DNA of 64,000 nt from an uncultured Eubacteriales bacterium (GCA_949292905.1 CASFAV010000004.1:212755-276754), one strand, 5' to 3'; positions 25,025-33,722 are shown, numbered from the stretch's first letter. Program-made: numbers and translations. Notes: generated by a model not told the origin, from the letters alone.

Positions 25025-25267
25025 CTAAGCGAGCACGAGCACGTTGAGATATCCCACGCCTATGAGTAGAGCGAGGAAAAGGAAATTGATAATAAGGTAC
25101 TTGATAAGGTATCCACGGGTCCCTCCCGGCATAAGCTTGCGATAGGTATTCAGCGTGATCAGGCTCGCAAGAGAAGCTATCGGGGTACCCAAACCGCCCA
25201 AATTGACGGCGACGAGCAGCGCGGGATACGCCGTGGTGAATTGTGAAAGAAGCACCGCGTCGGGCAT
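25025..25267 (-). pseudogene. Remnant of an anion permease (C-terminal end only)
   Basis: About 80 residues on the minus strand match the C-terminus of ArsB/CitM-like (SLC13-type) permeases: the signature VNLGGLGTPIASLASLI, then a final helix ending at the stop. Everything upstream of the conserved part (HASSGERHRHH) is unrelated. The rest of the transporter, about 300 residues, is missing. A working permease is therefore excluded; this is a truncation remnant. A short frame runs on to 25378 but its added part has no family look. Confidence 0.6.
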
Positions 25268-25552
25268 GTGATGACGGTGACGTTCTCCCGACGAGGCGTG
25301 CGACGCCTCGGTTACGCTTTTTACCTCTTCTTCTCTTCCTTTTTCGCCCGAATTCAATTGCGTTTCGCCCCCGGACATAGATACAACTTCTCCGCTCCTT
25401 TTTGTTTCCGCAAAAAGTATATTCCCGCGCGTGTTTCGTCAACGGATTTCGACAAGATGTCGATATTTGCACGCGCTCGCCGCGCGTACGCGGTTGACCG
25501 AGGCGCGCTCAACGTGTTATAACATAGTCGCGGTCGGTATGAAAAATTCTTA

Positions 25553-25568
25553 CCGAAAAATTTTTCGG
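25553..25568. other. Perfect A5T5 palindrome in the 25379-25646 gap
   Basis: The 16-base perfect palindrome CCGAAAAATTTTTCGG, followed by a T run. It lies just before the ECF-type promoter and could be an operator or a weak terminator. Apart from this and the promoter, the gap holds nothing I recognise. Confidence 0.4.
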
Positions 25569-25574
25569 TTTTTC

Positions 25575-25600
25575 CGTAACCTTTCAGCCGTCGGCGCGTC
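25575..25600 (+). promoter_or_regulatory. ECF-sigma-type promoter upstream of the PepSY-sigma-anti-sigma operon
   Basis: CGTAAC (25575-25580), 16-base spacer, CGTC (25597-25600). This is the -35 AAC / -10 CGTC layout of ECF promoters (B. subtilis SigM: TGAAAC-N16-CGTC). It lies 47 bases before the first gene of an operon that encodes an ECF factor, so positive autoregulation is likely. Confidence 0.6.
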
Positions 25601-25646
25601 TTATATGTGAAAGCGCTTAAAACAACGTTAAGGAGAAACGAAAAAA

Positions 25647-26669
25647 ATGAAAAAGAATTCACGCAAAACAATAATTATCGCGGCGCTCGCCGCGTGCGTA
25701 ATAATGGCGATCTGCGTGCTTGCGGGCTGCGCGGGCGCCGATAACGGAGTGAACGGAGCGGTCACGGCGGCGCAAGCCGAGAGTGTGGCTCTCTCCGCGC
25801 AAGGACTCACCAAAGCCGACGTATCCTATATCACGAGCGAAGCCGATCGCGAAAACGGCAAAACGGTCTACGAAGTTAAATTCGTAAAAGACGGAGTCCT
25901 TTTCGAAGTGAAAATCGACGCCGCGACCGGCGCGCTCATCTCAGTGGACACCGAGAACGCCGGTAACGTAGGCTCCTCCGATATACCCGACATAAGCGGC
26001 ACTATAGGCGCGGAAGCCGCGCTCAACGCGGCGCTCGCCCACGCGGGAGTCGCCGACCCCTATAACGTCGACGTGGACTACGAATACGAAGGCGGCAAAG
26101 CGGTATTCGACGTGGAGTTCGATAAGGACGGCTACGAATACGATTACGTCGTGGACGCCGCTACGGGCGAGATACTCTCCTCTTATAAAAAGTCGGAGAA
26201 CGATTACCCCGCGACGATGCCTCCCGTGAGCGAAACGATAGGAAGAGACGCGGCTCTCAACGCGGCGCTCGCCCATGCGGGAATCACGGATCCCTATAAC
26301 GTCGACGTGGATTACGATTACGAACACGGCAGCGCGGTATTCGAGGTGGAATTCCATAAGAGCGGTTACGAATACGAATACGTCGTGGACGCCGCTACGG
26401 GCGAGATACTTTATTCGCTCAAGAAGTACGACGAGGAATATTCCCCTTCCATGCCCGACGCGGCGCAGACGATAGGCGCGGAAGCCGCTCTTAACGCGGC
26501 GCTCGCCCACGCGGGAGTCGCCGATCCTTACGACGTGGAGACCGAATACGAATACAAAAGCGGCAAAGCGGTATTCGAGGTGGAATTCAAGAAGAACGGT
26601 TACGAATACGATTACGTTGTCGACGCCATGAGCGGAGAGATCATCCGCTTCGAGAAAGAGCGCGACTGA
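25647..26669 (+). CDS. Lipoprotein with four PepSY domains
   Basis: 340 residues; lipobox CVLAGC near residue 29. Four PepSY (YkoI-like) domains follow, each ending in YxYxVDAATGEIL and the middle ones preceded by IGxxAALNAALAHAGVADPY. The domains are nearly identical to one another, indicating recent tandem duplication. PepSY domains are extracytoplasmic and often inhibit proteases or sense envelope state. It is first in an operon with an ECF sigma factor and its membrane partner, whose C-terminus is itself PepSY-like. Confidence 0.85.
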   Translation: MKKNSRKTIIIAALAACVIMAICVLAGCAGADNGVNGAVTAAQAESVALSAQGLTKADVSYITSEADRENGKTVYEVKFVKDGVLFEVKIDAATGALISVDTENAGNVGSSDIPDISGTIGAEAALNAALAHAGVADPYNVDVDYEYEGGKAVFDVEFDKDGYEYDYVVDAATGEILSSYKKSENDYPATMPPVSETIGRDAALNAALAHAGITDPYNVDVDYDYEHGSAVFEVEFHKSGYEYEYVVDAATGEILYSLKKYDEEYSPSMPDAAQTIGAEAALNAALAHAGVADPYDVETEYEYKSGKAVFEVEFKKNGYEYDYVVDAMSGEIIRFEKERD

Positions 26670-26682
26670 GAAAGGAGATCAT

Positions 26683-27171
26683 ATGAGATCGGACGCTGTA
26701 GAGGAGCTGTTCAAAGCCCATTATAACGACGCTTATCTCTATACGCTGACGATCACGAAAAACGCTCAGGAAGCGGAGGACATAGTCTCGGTAGCGTTTT
26801 TCCGGGCGCTCAACACTGCGGACAAGCAGATACGCGATTTCAAGCCCTGGTTGCTCCGCGTCTGCCGCAACGAGATCTATACCCGCAGCCGCAGGAACGG
26901 CAAGGTCGCGACGCTCGAAGGCGACGTGGCGGACGAAGCCGAAAACGCGGTGGAGAAAGTTATCAGGGACGAAGAATACCGCGCCTTGCATAAAGCAATA
27001 GGACTTCTGCCCGCGAACCTCCGCGAAATACTCCTTCTTTACTACTTCGAGGAGATGAGCGTCAGGGAAATAGCCGAAATAGTGGGCAAAACGGAAGTGA
27101 ACGTCCGCGTCGGCCTCTACAGAGGCAGAGAAGAAATGAAAAAATTATTGGAGGCAATATATGAATTTTGA
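26683..27171 (+). CDS. ECF-type RNA polymerase sigma factor
   Basis: 162 residues with region 2 (VEELFKAHYNDAYLYTLTITKN, EAEDIVSVAFFRAL) and region 4 (LPANLREILLLYYFEEMSVREIAEIVGKTEVNVRVGLYRGREEMKKLL). The group is uncertain. It starts 13 bases after the PepSY gene with a strong AAAGGAG site and overlaps the anti-sigma gene by 11 bases. It probably drives its own operon from the promoter at 25575-25600. Confidence 0.85.
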   Translation: MRSDAVEELFKAHYNDAYLYTLTITKNAQEAEDIVSVAFFRALNTADKQIRDFKPWLLRVCRNEIYTRSRRNGKVATLEGDVADEAENAVEKVIRDEEYRALHKAIGLLPANLREILLLYYFEEMSVREIAEIVGKTEVNVRVGLYRGREEMKKLLEAIYEF

Positions 27172-27712
27172 CAAAGCATACGACCGCTTTCTGGCGGGAA
27201 CGGCGAGCGAAGAGGAGATAGCCTACGTCAAATCGGAACTTCAGAAGCTCAAGAAATTAGAAGAACTTATGGCAGAGGACCGCGCTCCGCGCCCCTCTTT
27301 GGAAAAAGCTGAAGCGGAACAATACAAAAAAGCGAAAAAGGCATATACCCTGCGCACGGCGGTGACGGTGTTCGCGATAGTGTTGCTCGTATTCGCTATA
27401 GTCGCGGGAGCCGTCTGTGGAGGAATATACGGAACGGCGTACTCGAGCGCGAAAAGCTCCGACAAAGTGGACTACGCCGAGGCGCGTTCGATAGCTTACG
27501 ACTTCGCCTACGATTACGCGATAAACACGTTAAAGATGACCGAACCCGTGATTGTGGTTACCGAGATCGAAAAAGAGCTGAAAATGGAATCCCCGCTCAA
27601 AATGTCCTCTTACGTATATTTCGCGGAAGTCAAAGTGGGCAGAGCGGAGCTGGAGATCAAGATAGATTCCCCTACCGGCACGCCCGTTCTTATCGATATA
27701 GACTTCGACTGA
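27161..27712 (+). CDS. Probable anti-sigma factor, single-pass, with a PepSY-like extracytoplasmic end
   Basis: 183 residues: a cytosolic helical part (1-64), one membrane helix (about 65-90, AVTVFAIVLLVFAIVAGAV) and an extracytoplasmic C-terminal domain. The tail VYFAEVKVGRAELEIKIDSPTGTPVLIDIDFD resembles the strand pattern of the upstream PepSY domains. The position after an ECF factor and the overlap with it fit an anti-sigma factor, though no zinc-binding ZAS motif is visible. Confidence 0.65.
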   Translation: MNFDKAYDRFLAGTASEEEIAYVKSELQKLKKLEELMAEDRAPRPSLEKAEAEQYKKAKKAYTLRTAVTVFAIVLLVFAIVAGAVCGGIYGTAYSSAKSSDKVDYAEARSIAYDFAYDYAINTLKMTEPVIVVTEIEKELKMESPLKMSSYVYFAEVKVGRAELEIKIDSPTGTPVLIDIDFD

Positions 27713-27739
27713 GCCCGCATTCGACTTCAAAAAACACCG

Positions 27740-27768
27740 ACGCCCGCTTCCGAAGCGGGCGTTTCCTT
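27740..27768. terminator. Terminator of the ECF operon
   Basis: ACGCCCGCTTC pairs with GAAGCGGGCGT (27740-27762) followed by T-rich sequence. The S51 peptidase gene converges from the other side. Confidence 0.75.
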
Positions 27769-27773
27769 TACCT

Positions 27774-28463
27774 TCAGTCGGTCACGGGAAGTATCTCCTC
27801 TTTCACCCCCGACGATATGCTATAGGCTTTGCCTCCGGAAGTAAGGCTCCCGGCGAGAACGCCGTTTCTGAAAACTATCGCCGCGTCGTCCTCTACGGCG
27901 TAAGCCGTAAGGTCGTATCCCGCCGCAACGTCGTCGAATTCGCGACGGCTGTTGTAGTGCGGCGTCATGATACCTTCTATGAGTCCTATCCCGTCGTGCA
28001 CGGCATAGCCGCTTACCGCGCTCACGTCGGAATCGGTATACATCTTCTTAAACCAGCATATCGCGCCCGCAGACAGCCCCGCCAGTATCGTGCCGCGCTC
28101 GTATGCTTCGAGTATGAGCCCGATCATCCCCGTGCGCTTCCACACGTCCAGCATATACAGCGTGTCCCCGCCGCCTACGTACAACGCATCCGCAAGAGCT
28201 ATTTTCTCCGCTATCTTTTCCATAGGGATATCTTTCTTCGTAAGCAGCGCCACGTCCGCTTTGACGTCGAAGTCCGAGGTGTACGTCTTGCGGAAAGTAT
28301 TGAAATACGGCAGGCTGTCGTGGCTTGCCGTACCTATGAACAAAGCTCGCGCGCGCCGCTCGCCGGCGCGCTCTTTGGCGAGAGCCGCCACGTATGCGTC
28401 TATGGCGCCAGTGGTCTTGTATCTCAATTCGCCGCCGCCTATGGCGACGATCGTTTTAACCAT
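27774..28463 (-). CDS. Peptidase S51-family protein (PepE/cyanophycinase-like)
   Basis: 229 residues with the S51 nucleophile motif GLSAGAICW, the conserved ALYVGGGDTLYML strand and a His in GIMTPHYNSRREF. PepE removes N-terminal aspartyl dipeptides. The substrate here is not shown. No signal peptide, so cytosolic. It begins within the end of the hydrolase gene upstream (8-base overlap). Confidence 0.8.
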   Translation of the reverse strand: MVKTIVAIGGGELRYKTTGAIDAYVAALAKERAGERRARALFIGTASHDSLPYFNTFRKTYTSDFDVKADVALLTKKDIPMEKIAEKIALADALYVGGGDTLYMLDVWKRTGMIGLILEAYERGTILAGLSAGAICWFKKMYTDSDVSAVSGYAVHDGIGLIEGIMTPHYNSRREFDDVAAGYDLTAYAVEDDAAIVFRNGVLAGSLTSGGKAYSISSGVKEEILPVTD

Positions 28464-29820
28464 TGCCGAGTATCTCCGCCGTATTTATCTCGAACACGTC
28501 GTCGAATGTGGCGACGGTGGAGCCGCCGCCCACCTGCTTATAGCATTGACCCACGAGTTTCGCCATCTCCTCCGTCGGCAAAGCCGCCGCGTAAGCCACC
28601 TTTTCTTCGGGCGTAATAGCGGACGCCGCGTCGTATTCGTTCGTTATCGAGCAAAGCAGGAATTGCCTTACGCCGTTATGTCCTTCGGTCATTACGCTGT
28701 AGCCCTTGCCGTATGAATCGTAGGTTACGTCTATCATTATGTACGCGCATACCGATATGAGATCGGCGCGCATTTCCGCGCTGATAAAACCGTTAAGGAA
28801 GCTCTCGTCATACGAGTAATAATCCATTACTATGCCGTTTGCGGCAAGATCCTTGAGCGCCTCTATCGTGGTTATACCGGTGTCGTCGCCGGGAATGTTT
28901 TTACCCGACCATCTGCAGGTAAGTCCCGTCTGACCGCCGTAAACCACTCCGCCCTCCAGCGGCACATGCACCGCGAAGAAAGTGTCCTCCATCATATAAC
29001 GCGAAGGGATCTTTTCGTGCGCTATCTGTCCGACGCGGGCGTCGGCAAGCTCCGTGAGCAGGAAAAGTCCCGCCGCGCACACTTCGCCGCCCATGGAATG
29101 CGCGGCTACGCGTATCTCTTCCTTGCCGAATTCGTCGGGTAATTTTTCGACCGCCCTTATATAGTCGGCGGCGAAATGCTCCGCTACGGTATATTCCGAC
29201 ACGTTCTTGTTCAACGAACCGTCCACGCTTTTGTAACGCATACCGTTGACGCCGTCGGTAGCCCATATCTTCTCCTCGATACCGGAGAAATCGATATTTT
29301 CGGACGCGAATCTGTTGTAATTGTATATGCCCACGTTATATCCCGCGTCAAGCCACAGCTTCGTCATCTGCACGGGATATTCGTCATCGGATACGCCCAG
29401 TTCTTCCGCGTTGCCTATTTTCGTATTCACGTAATATGCTTCTTCGGTATAATGTCCGTCCGCCATCATGCCGTGAACGTTGATTATCGTGGGTTTGTCG
29501 GGATCGACAAGCGCCGCGCCTTCGTCGGAATCGGCGTCAAGACGCACCACCTTACCGAGGGCTTCGTCGTAATAGCACCAGAAAAGCCCCTGATCGGCGA
29601 GATCGGGATATTTCTCGTAATCGAATACCACTTCCGTAGCGTAATCGACGTATTCGAGATTTTCGGGATAGAGAGCTTCGTCTGCGACTCTGACTTTCTG
29701 CCAGCCCGTCAGCTCGGCGGGCGCGTTACTTGCGTCGCGAAAGCCCATGATACCCGCAATTCCGAGCCCTACGGTACCGAGGAAAAGTATTATCAAAACG
29801 ACTATTCCGAATTTCTTCAT
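28456..29820 (-). CDS. Membrane-anchored alpha/beta-hydrolase
   Basis: 454 residues; the ATG at 29818-29820 follows AGGAGGTG and precedes one hydrophobic helix (FGIVVLIILFLGTVGLGIAG). The extracytoplasmic part has the oxyanion-strand motif INVHGMM and the nucleophile elbow AHSMGGEVC. An esterase or lipase activity is typical; substrate unknown. The length is above the usual 300 or so residues. Operon with the S51 peptidase. Confidence 0.75.
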   Translation of the reverse strand: MKKFGIVVLIILFLGTVGLGIAGIMGFRDASNAPAELTGWQKVRVADEALYPENLEYVDYATEVVFDYEKYPDLADQGLFWCYYDEALGKVVRLDADSDEGAALVDPDKPTIINVHGMMADGHYTEEAYYVNTKIGNAEELGVSDDEYPVQMTKLWLDAGYNVGIYNYNRFASENIDFSGIEEKIWATDGVNGMRYKSVDGSLNKNVSEYTVAEHFAADYIRAVEKLPDEFGKEEIRVAAHSMGGEVCAAGLFLLTELADARVGQIAHEKIPSRYMMEDTFFAVHVPLEGGVVYGGQTGLTCRWSGKNIPGDDTGITTIEALKDLAANGIVMDYYSYDESFLNGFISAEMRADLISVCAYIMIDVTYDSYGKGYSVMTEGHNGVRQFLLCSITNEYDAASAITPEEKVAYAAALPTEEMAKLVGQCYKQVGGGSTVATFDDVFEINTAEILGNG

Positions 29821-29872
29821 TCCGCACCTCCTGATACGCGCGAACGCGCTCGACGACTGTCGATACATAATA

Positions 29873-29901
29873 ATTATAAAACCTCCGCGCGCCTTTGTAA
29901 A
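29873..29901 (-). promoter_or_regulatory. Sigma-A promoter of the hydrolase-peptidase operon
   Basis: On the minus strand TTTACA (29896-29901), 17-base spacer, TATAAT (29873-29878). Confidence 0.65.
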
Positions 29902-29935
29902 GACGGAATTTATCCGCCGCGACTTCTAGGTAACG

Positions 29936-29961
29936 CAAAAAAGCCGTCCTTTGAGGACGGC
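29936..29961 (-). terminator. Terminator of the gltX-dut operon
   Basis: GCCGTCC/GGACGGC stem (29943-29961) with an A run before it on the plus strand, i.e. a U run on the transcript. Confidence 0.75.
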
Positions 29962-29979
29962 ATTATCTGTCAGGCATAT

Positions 29980-30477
29980 TCAACGCGAGGTGCTTCCGAA
30001 GCCTCCGTTCCTCACCGCGGTGACGTCGTCGTCCTTCGTTATGCCGTACGCAAGGAACACCCCCTGCACGAACGCGGCTCCCTCGGCGACTTCCATGCGT
30101 TTGTCACCGCCGTTATACAGCTTGATGAAAATATGTCCTTCGTTATCGGAATAACAGTAATCGGAATCGATGATGCCCGTCGTGTTGTTGAGCATAACGC
30201 GGTATTTGTAGCCGAGCCCGCTCCTCGGGTAGAGCATCAACACCCACCCTTCGTCCATGACAGCGCGTATACCCGTAGGTATCCTGACCGTTTCGCCCGG
30301 TTCGAGCGCGAATGAGTAAGGGGCGTAAAAATCGTATCCCGCCGAGCCGCGCGTCGCTCTCGCGGGCATTTTAATGCTTTCGTAGGCTTTGCTCGCCACG
30401 GCTTCGCTCGTCACCTCGGAAGCGTCTTTGATATATCTTTCCGCGCTTACTTTACGAAATTCGGCTATCCTGTACAT
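29980..30477 (-). CDS. dut: dUTP diphosphatase (trimeric dUTPase)
   Basis: 165 residues. The five dUTPase motifs are visible: RGSAGYDFYAP (1), PRSGLGYKYRVMLNN (2-3), TTGIIDSDYCY, EVAEGAAFVQGVFL (4) and the glycine-rich end GGFGSTSR (5). It hydrolyses dUTP to dUMP, keeping uracil out of DNA. The ATG lies inside the end of gltX (26-base overlap) with an AAAGGAAAGG site. Confidence 0.92.
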   Translation of the reverse strand: MYRIAEFRKVSAERYIKDASEVTSEAVASKAYESIKMPARATRGSAGYDFYAPYSFALEPGETVRIPTGIRAVMDEGWVLMLYPRSGLGYKYRVMLNNTTGIIDSDYCYSDNEGHIFIKLYNGGDKRMEVAEGAAFVQGVFLAYGITKDDDVTAVRNGGFGSTSR

Positions 30478-31918
30478 TGCCTTTCCTTTCTATCAGTTCC
30501 TTGCTGAAATCGAGTCTTCTGAGAGTTTCCTCTTTACCGAGGATGTCCGCCATCTCAACCGCGCCGCCCGGCGTTACCGCGTGACCGGTGATCGCCACGC
30601 GTACGCTCCAGAGAAGGAGCCCCTTCTTCATGCCCTTCTCCTCCGCTTTTGCGGCAAGAGCCGCGGATATGCTCTCCCCGTCGAATACGTCGAGCGGTTC
30701 GAGCGCCTCAACGGCGTACTTGATAGCGGTATATCCGACGCTTGCGTCCGCCTTGAGCTTTTTATGGTCGTACAGCGCAAGGTCGTATTCGCCGAAATCT
30801 TCGATGAACGCCACCTTCTCGGGTATCTCGGAGAATATGTCTATCCTGCTTTGCAGAAGCGCATTCCACTTCGCGTGATCGTATTTGTCGGCGACGACGC
30901 TTTCGGCATACCACGGTTCGGCAAGCTCGGCGAACCTTTCTGCGGGCAGTTCCTTTACGTACAGCCCGTTCAGCCACTTCATCTTCGGTTCGTCGAAAAT
31001 GCTTCCCGACTTGCTTATGCCCTCCACGCCGAACAACTCCGTAAGCGTCGCCATATCCATTTTTTCGAGGTCGCTCTTCGGGCTCCAGCCCAGCAAAGCG
31101 ATGTAATTGATTATCGCTTCGGGCAGATAGCCTTTCGCGATGAAATCCTCGAAGTTGGCGTCGCCGTAACGCTTGGAAAGCTTGTGCTGCGCGTCCTTCA
31201 TTATCGCGGGAAGATGAATGTATTTCGGCGGTTCCCAGCCGAACGCCGCGTATATGAGATTGTATTTCGGAGTGCTCGACAGATACTCCGCTCCGCGCAT
31301 CACGTGCGTTATCCCCATCAGGTGGTCGTCTATCACGTTGGCGAAATTATATGTGGGCATACCGTCCGACTTGATGAGGATATTGTCCTCGAGATCGGCG
31401 CAATCCACGGCTATCCTGCCGTATACCATATCCTCGTATTCCGTCATTCCGTGCTCCGGAATATTCTGTCGGATAACGTATTCCTCGCCCGCCTCGAGCT
31501 TTCTCCGGATTTCTTCCGGGGAAAGCTTCAGGCAGTGTTTATCATATTTACGGTTCCCGTTCTCGTCCGTAAGGGACTCCAGACGCTCCTTATCGCAGAA
31601 GCAGTAATATGCGCCGCCGAGCTCGATGAGCTTATGGGCGTACTCCCGATAAATGGCTTTTCTCTCGCTCTGCACGTAAGGTCCGTATTTGCCGCCGTTC
31701 AGCGGGCCTTCGTCTATGCGGAAGCCGCTCGCCTCAAGCGTGCGGTAGATGAGTTCCACCGCGCCGGGCACGTAACGCTTCTCGTCCGTGTCCTCGATGC
31801 GCAAAATAAATTCGCCCCCGTAATGGCGAGCGAAAAGATAAGCGTAAAGCGCCGTACGCAGATTGCCTATGTGCATGAAGCCCGTAGGACTCGGCGCGAA
31901 TCTCGTTCTGACTGACAT
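30452..31918 (-). CDS. gltX: Glutamate-tRNA ligase
   Basis: 488 residues, normal length. Class I signatures: the HIGH motif appears as HIGN (PSPTGFMHIGNLRTA) and KMSKS as KLSKR. LRIEDTDEKR and the anticodon-binding C-terminal domain are present. It charges tRNA-Glu (and possibly tRNA-Gln if an amidotransferase exists). It is upstream of dut in a two-gene operon. No T-box leader was recognised. Confidence 0.95.
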   Translation of the reverse strand: MSVRTRFAPSPTGFMHIGNLRTALYAYLFARHYGGEFILRIEDTDEKRYVPGAVELIYRTLEASGFRIDEGPLNGGKYGPYVQSERKAIYREYAHKLIELGGAYYCFCDKERLESLTDENGNRKYDKHCLKLSPEEIRRKLEAGEEYVIRQNIPEHGMTEYEDMVYGRIAVDCADLEDNILIKSDGMPTYNFANVIDDHLMGITHVMRGAEYLSSTPKYNLIYAAFGWEPPKYIHLPAIMKDAQHKLSKRYGDANFEDFIAKGYLPEAIINYIALLGWSPKSDLEKMDMATLTELFGVEGISKSGSIFDEPKMKWLNGLYVKELPAERFAELAEPWYAESVVADKYDHAKWNALLQSRIDIFSEIPEKVAFIEDFGEYDLALYDHKKLKADASVGYTAIKYAVEALEPLDVFDGESISAALAAKAEEKGMKKGLLLWSVRVAITGHAVTPGGAVEMADILGKEETLRRLDFSKELIERKGNVQDSRIS

Positions 31919-31951
31919 ACCGTCTCCGTTGAATTATTCAGATATTTTTTA

Positions 31952-31975
31952 CGCCGCGGCGATTACGCCGCGGCG
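31952..31975. other. GC-rich perfect hairpin between parB and gltX
   Basis: CGCCGCGGCG (31952-31961) is repeated at 31966-31975; it is self-complementary, so the two copies form a stem with an ATTA loop. The T run lies on the wrong side for a minus-strand terminator, so its role is open. Confidence 0.5.
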
Positions 31976-31996
31976 CGATCGTTGACTTTTATCCGT

Positions 31997-32881
31997 TTAT
32001 TTGAGCTTGCTCATCAGCTCGTATATCCTCTGCAGGTCGTCGGCATTATAGTAATCGATATAGATCCTGCCCTTGTTTTCGTTACCGACGAGCTTGACTT
32101 TGGTGGAGAAAATACGCTTCATGTCATCCACGAAACCGCGCATCTCCGCGGAAAGCCTTACCTTCTCGGCGCCCGAAAGTTTACGCGGCGCTTTGTCGGG
32201 GTTGAGATAATAACGCACCTTGAGCTCGAGCTCTCTCACCGTCATCTCGCCGTCCGCCGCCTGATAGGCGAAATCTATCTGCGTCTCCCTGTCGGTCACC
32301 GGTACGAGCGCGCGGGCGTGTCCCGCCGATATGCGATCCTGCCTTACGAGGCTTTTGACTTCGTCGTCGAGCGCCAGAAGCCTTAACGTATTCGCCACGC
32401 TCGAACGCGCCTTGCCGATACGCGCCGCAAGTTTGTCCTGCGTGTATCCGTTCATGCGCATCAGTTCGTCGATAGCTTCCGCTTCTTCTATCGCGTTCAG
32501 GTTCTCGCGCTGCAGGTTTTCGATAAGGCTTATTTCCCTTATCATCGAGTCGTCTATCTGCTTGACGAGAGCGGGTACCGTGTTGAGCCCTATCGCCTTC
32601 GCCGCACGATAACGCCTTTCGCCCGCGACTATCATGTATTTGTCGCCGCGCTTGACGAGTATCAGCGGTTGCAGTACGCCGTGTACCCTGATGGAATCTT
32701 CCAGTTCGCGTTGCGCCGCTTCCCCGAAATACTTACGGGGCTGATCCGGATTGGGTTCGATGTTCGCTATCTCCATTTGATAGACGTTCTCGCCTTCGAC
32801 CACTTTTACCGGCGCGCTCAGCCTTTCGTCCTCAATGTTGGCAAGTAATTCGCTGAGACCTTTTCCGATACGTTTTGCCAT
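31997..32881 (-). CDS. parB: ParB/Spo0J chromosome-partitioning protein
   Basis: 294 residues with the ParB N-terminal CTP-binding fold: NPDQPRKYF, LQPLILVK, GERRYRAA and ENLQREN, then a helix-turn-helix (TQDKLAARIGKARSSVANTLRLL) for parS binding. It is transcribed with rsmG just upstream (55-base gap). In most Bacillota a parA/soj gene sits between or beside these; none is here. Confidence 0.92.
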   Translation of the reverse strand: MAKRIGKGLSELLANIEDERLSAPVKVVEGENVYQMEIANIEPNPDQPRKYFGEAAQRELEDSIRVHGVLQPLILVKRGDKYMIVAGERRYRAAKAIGLNTVPALVKQIDDSMIREISLIENLQRENLNAIEEAEAIDELMRMNGYTQDKLAARIGKARSSVANTLRLLALDDEVKSLVRQDRISAGHARALVPVTDRETQIDFAYQAADGEMTVRELELKVRYYLNPDKAPRKLSGAEKVRLSAEMRGFVDDMKRIFSTKVKLVGNENKGRIYIDYYNADDLQRIYELMSKLK

Positions 32882-32936
32882 ACCTCTTCTCCTTTCTTCT
32901 TATTCCCCGACCGCTTACGCTCCGCCGGCTCGCCGC

Positions 32937-33638
32937 TTACAGCGGTTCGCTCGCGATACGCGCGTTTCGCCTCGGATATTTTTCAAGCGTTTCCGCCGTT
33001 TTTGTATAAACGAGCAAGGTGCGGAAATTACCTTCCACGACGTATTCCTTCGCCTCCGTAAGTTCCGCTCCCAGTATCTTCGCGGCATTCTCCGCCGCCG
33101 CGACTTCGTCCGCGCAATGCGCCTTGTAAGCCATAAGCCTTCCGCCCTTTTTCAGAAGCGGCATCGCGTATTCGAGAAGTATCCGCGTTTCCGTGACCGC
33201 TCTTGCCGTAACGACGTCGAACGCTTCGCGGTAACCTTCCTTCCTGCCCGCGTCCTCCGCGCGCATGTTCGCGGCGCGTATCCCCGTAAGTCCGAGACGG
33301 GCGATCAGCGCCTCCAGAAAGGCGGTCTTCTTTCCGTTGCTCTCGAACATCGTTACGTCCGCGTCGGGACGATATATCTTGAGGACGACTGCGGGAAACC
33401 CCGCGCCGCTGCCTATATCGGCAAGCTTCGCGCCCTCTTGAAGATAAGACGTCGCCGCAAGACTGTCCAGAAAATGCTTGGCTATAACGCCGTCTTCGTC
33501 GGTTATCGCAGTAAGGTTCACCTTCTCGTTGTACCCGACGAGGAAGCGGTAATATCCGAGGAATTTCTCCGCCTTTTCGGCGTCCGAATCGTATCCGTAT
33601 TCGGCGAATTTATCCCTCAATTTTGCCGTGAAATCCAT
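32937..33638 (-). CDS. rsmG: 16S rRNA (guanine-527-N7)-methyltransferase
   Basis: 233 residues. SAM-binding motif LADIGSGAGFPAVVLKI, FLDSLAA before it, and TARAVTE after it fit RsmG (GidB). It methylates G527 in the 530 loop of 16S rRNA. Its place next to parB is the usual neighbourhood near the replication origin. The ATG follows GAGGAAAA. Confidence 0.92.
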   Translation of the reverse strand: MDFTAKLRDKFAEYGYDSDAEKAEKFLGYYRFLVGYNEKVNLTAITDEDGVIAKHFLDSLAATSYLQEGAKLADIGSGAGFPAVVLKIYRPDADVTMFESNGKKTAFLEALIARLGLTGIRAANMRAEDAGRKEGYREAFDVVTARAVTETRILLEYAMPLLKKGGRLMAYKAHCADEVAAAENAAKILGAELTEAKEYVVEGNFRTLLVYTKTAETLEKYPRRNARIASEPL

Positions 33639-33676
33639 TTTTCCTCTCGGCGAAGCTCGTCCCTATAGTTATAAAC

Positions 33677-33705
33677 AGTATAACATCTAATTCTTTCGGT
33701 TGCAA
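33677..33705 (-). promoter_or_regulatory. Promoter of the rsmG-parB operon
   Basis: On the minus strand TTGCAA (33700-33705), 17-base spacer, TATACT (33677-33682). Confidence 0.7.
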
Positions 33706-33722
33706 GTGTAAACCGAAATTAC

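Noticed and set aside
31919..31996. T-box leader before gltX
   Set aside because: Only 78 bases and no specifier loop or T-box sequence; just a GC-rich hairpin.
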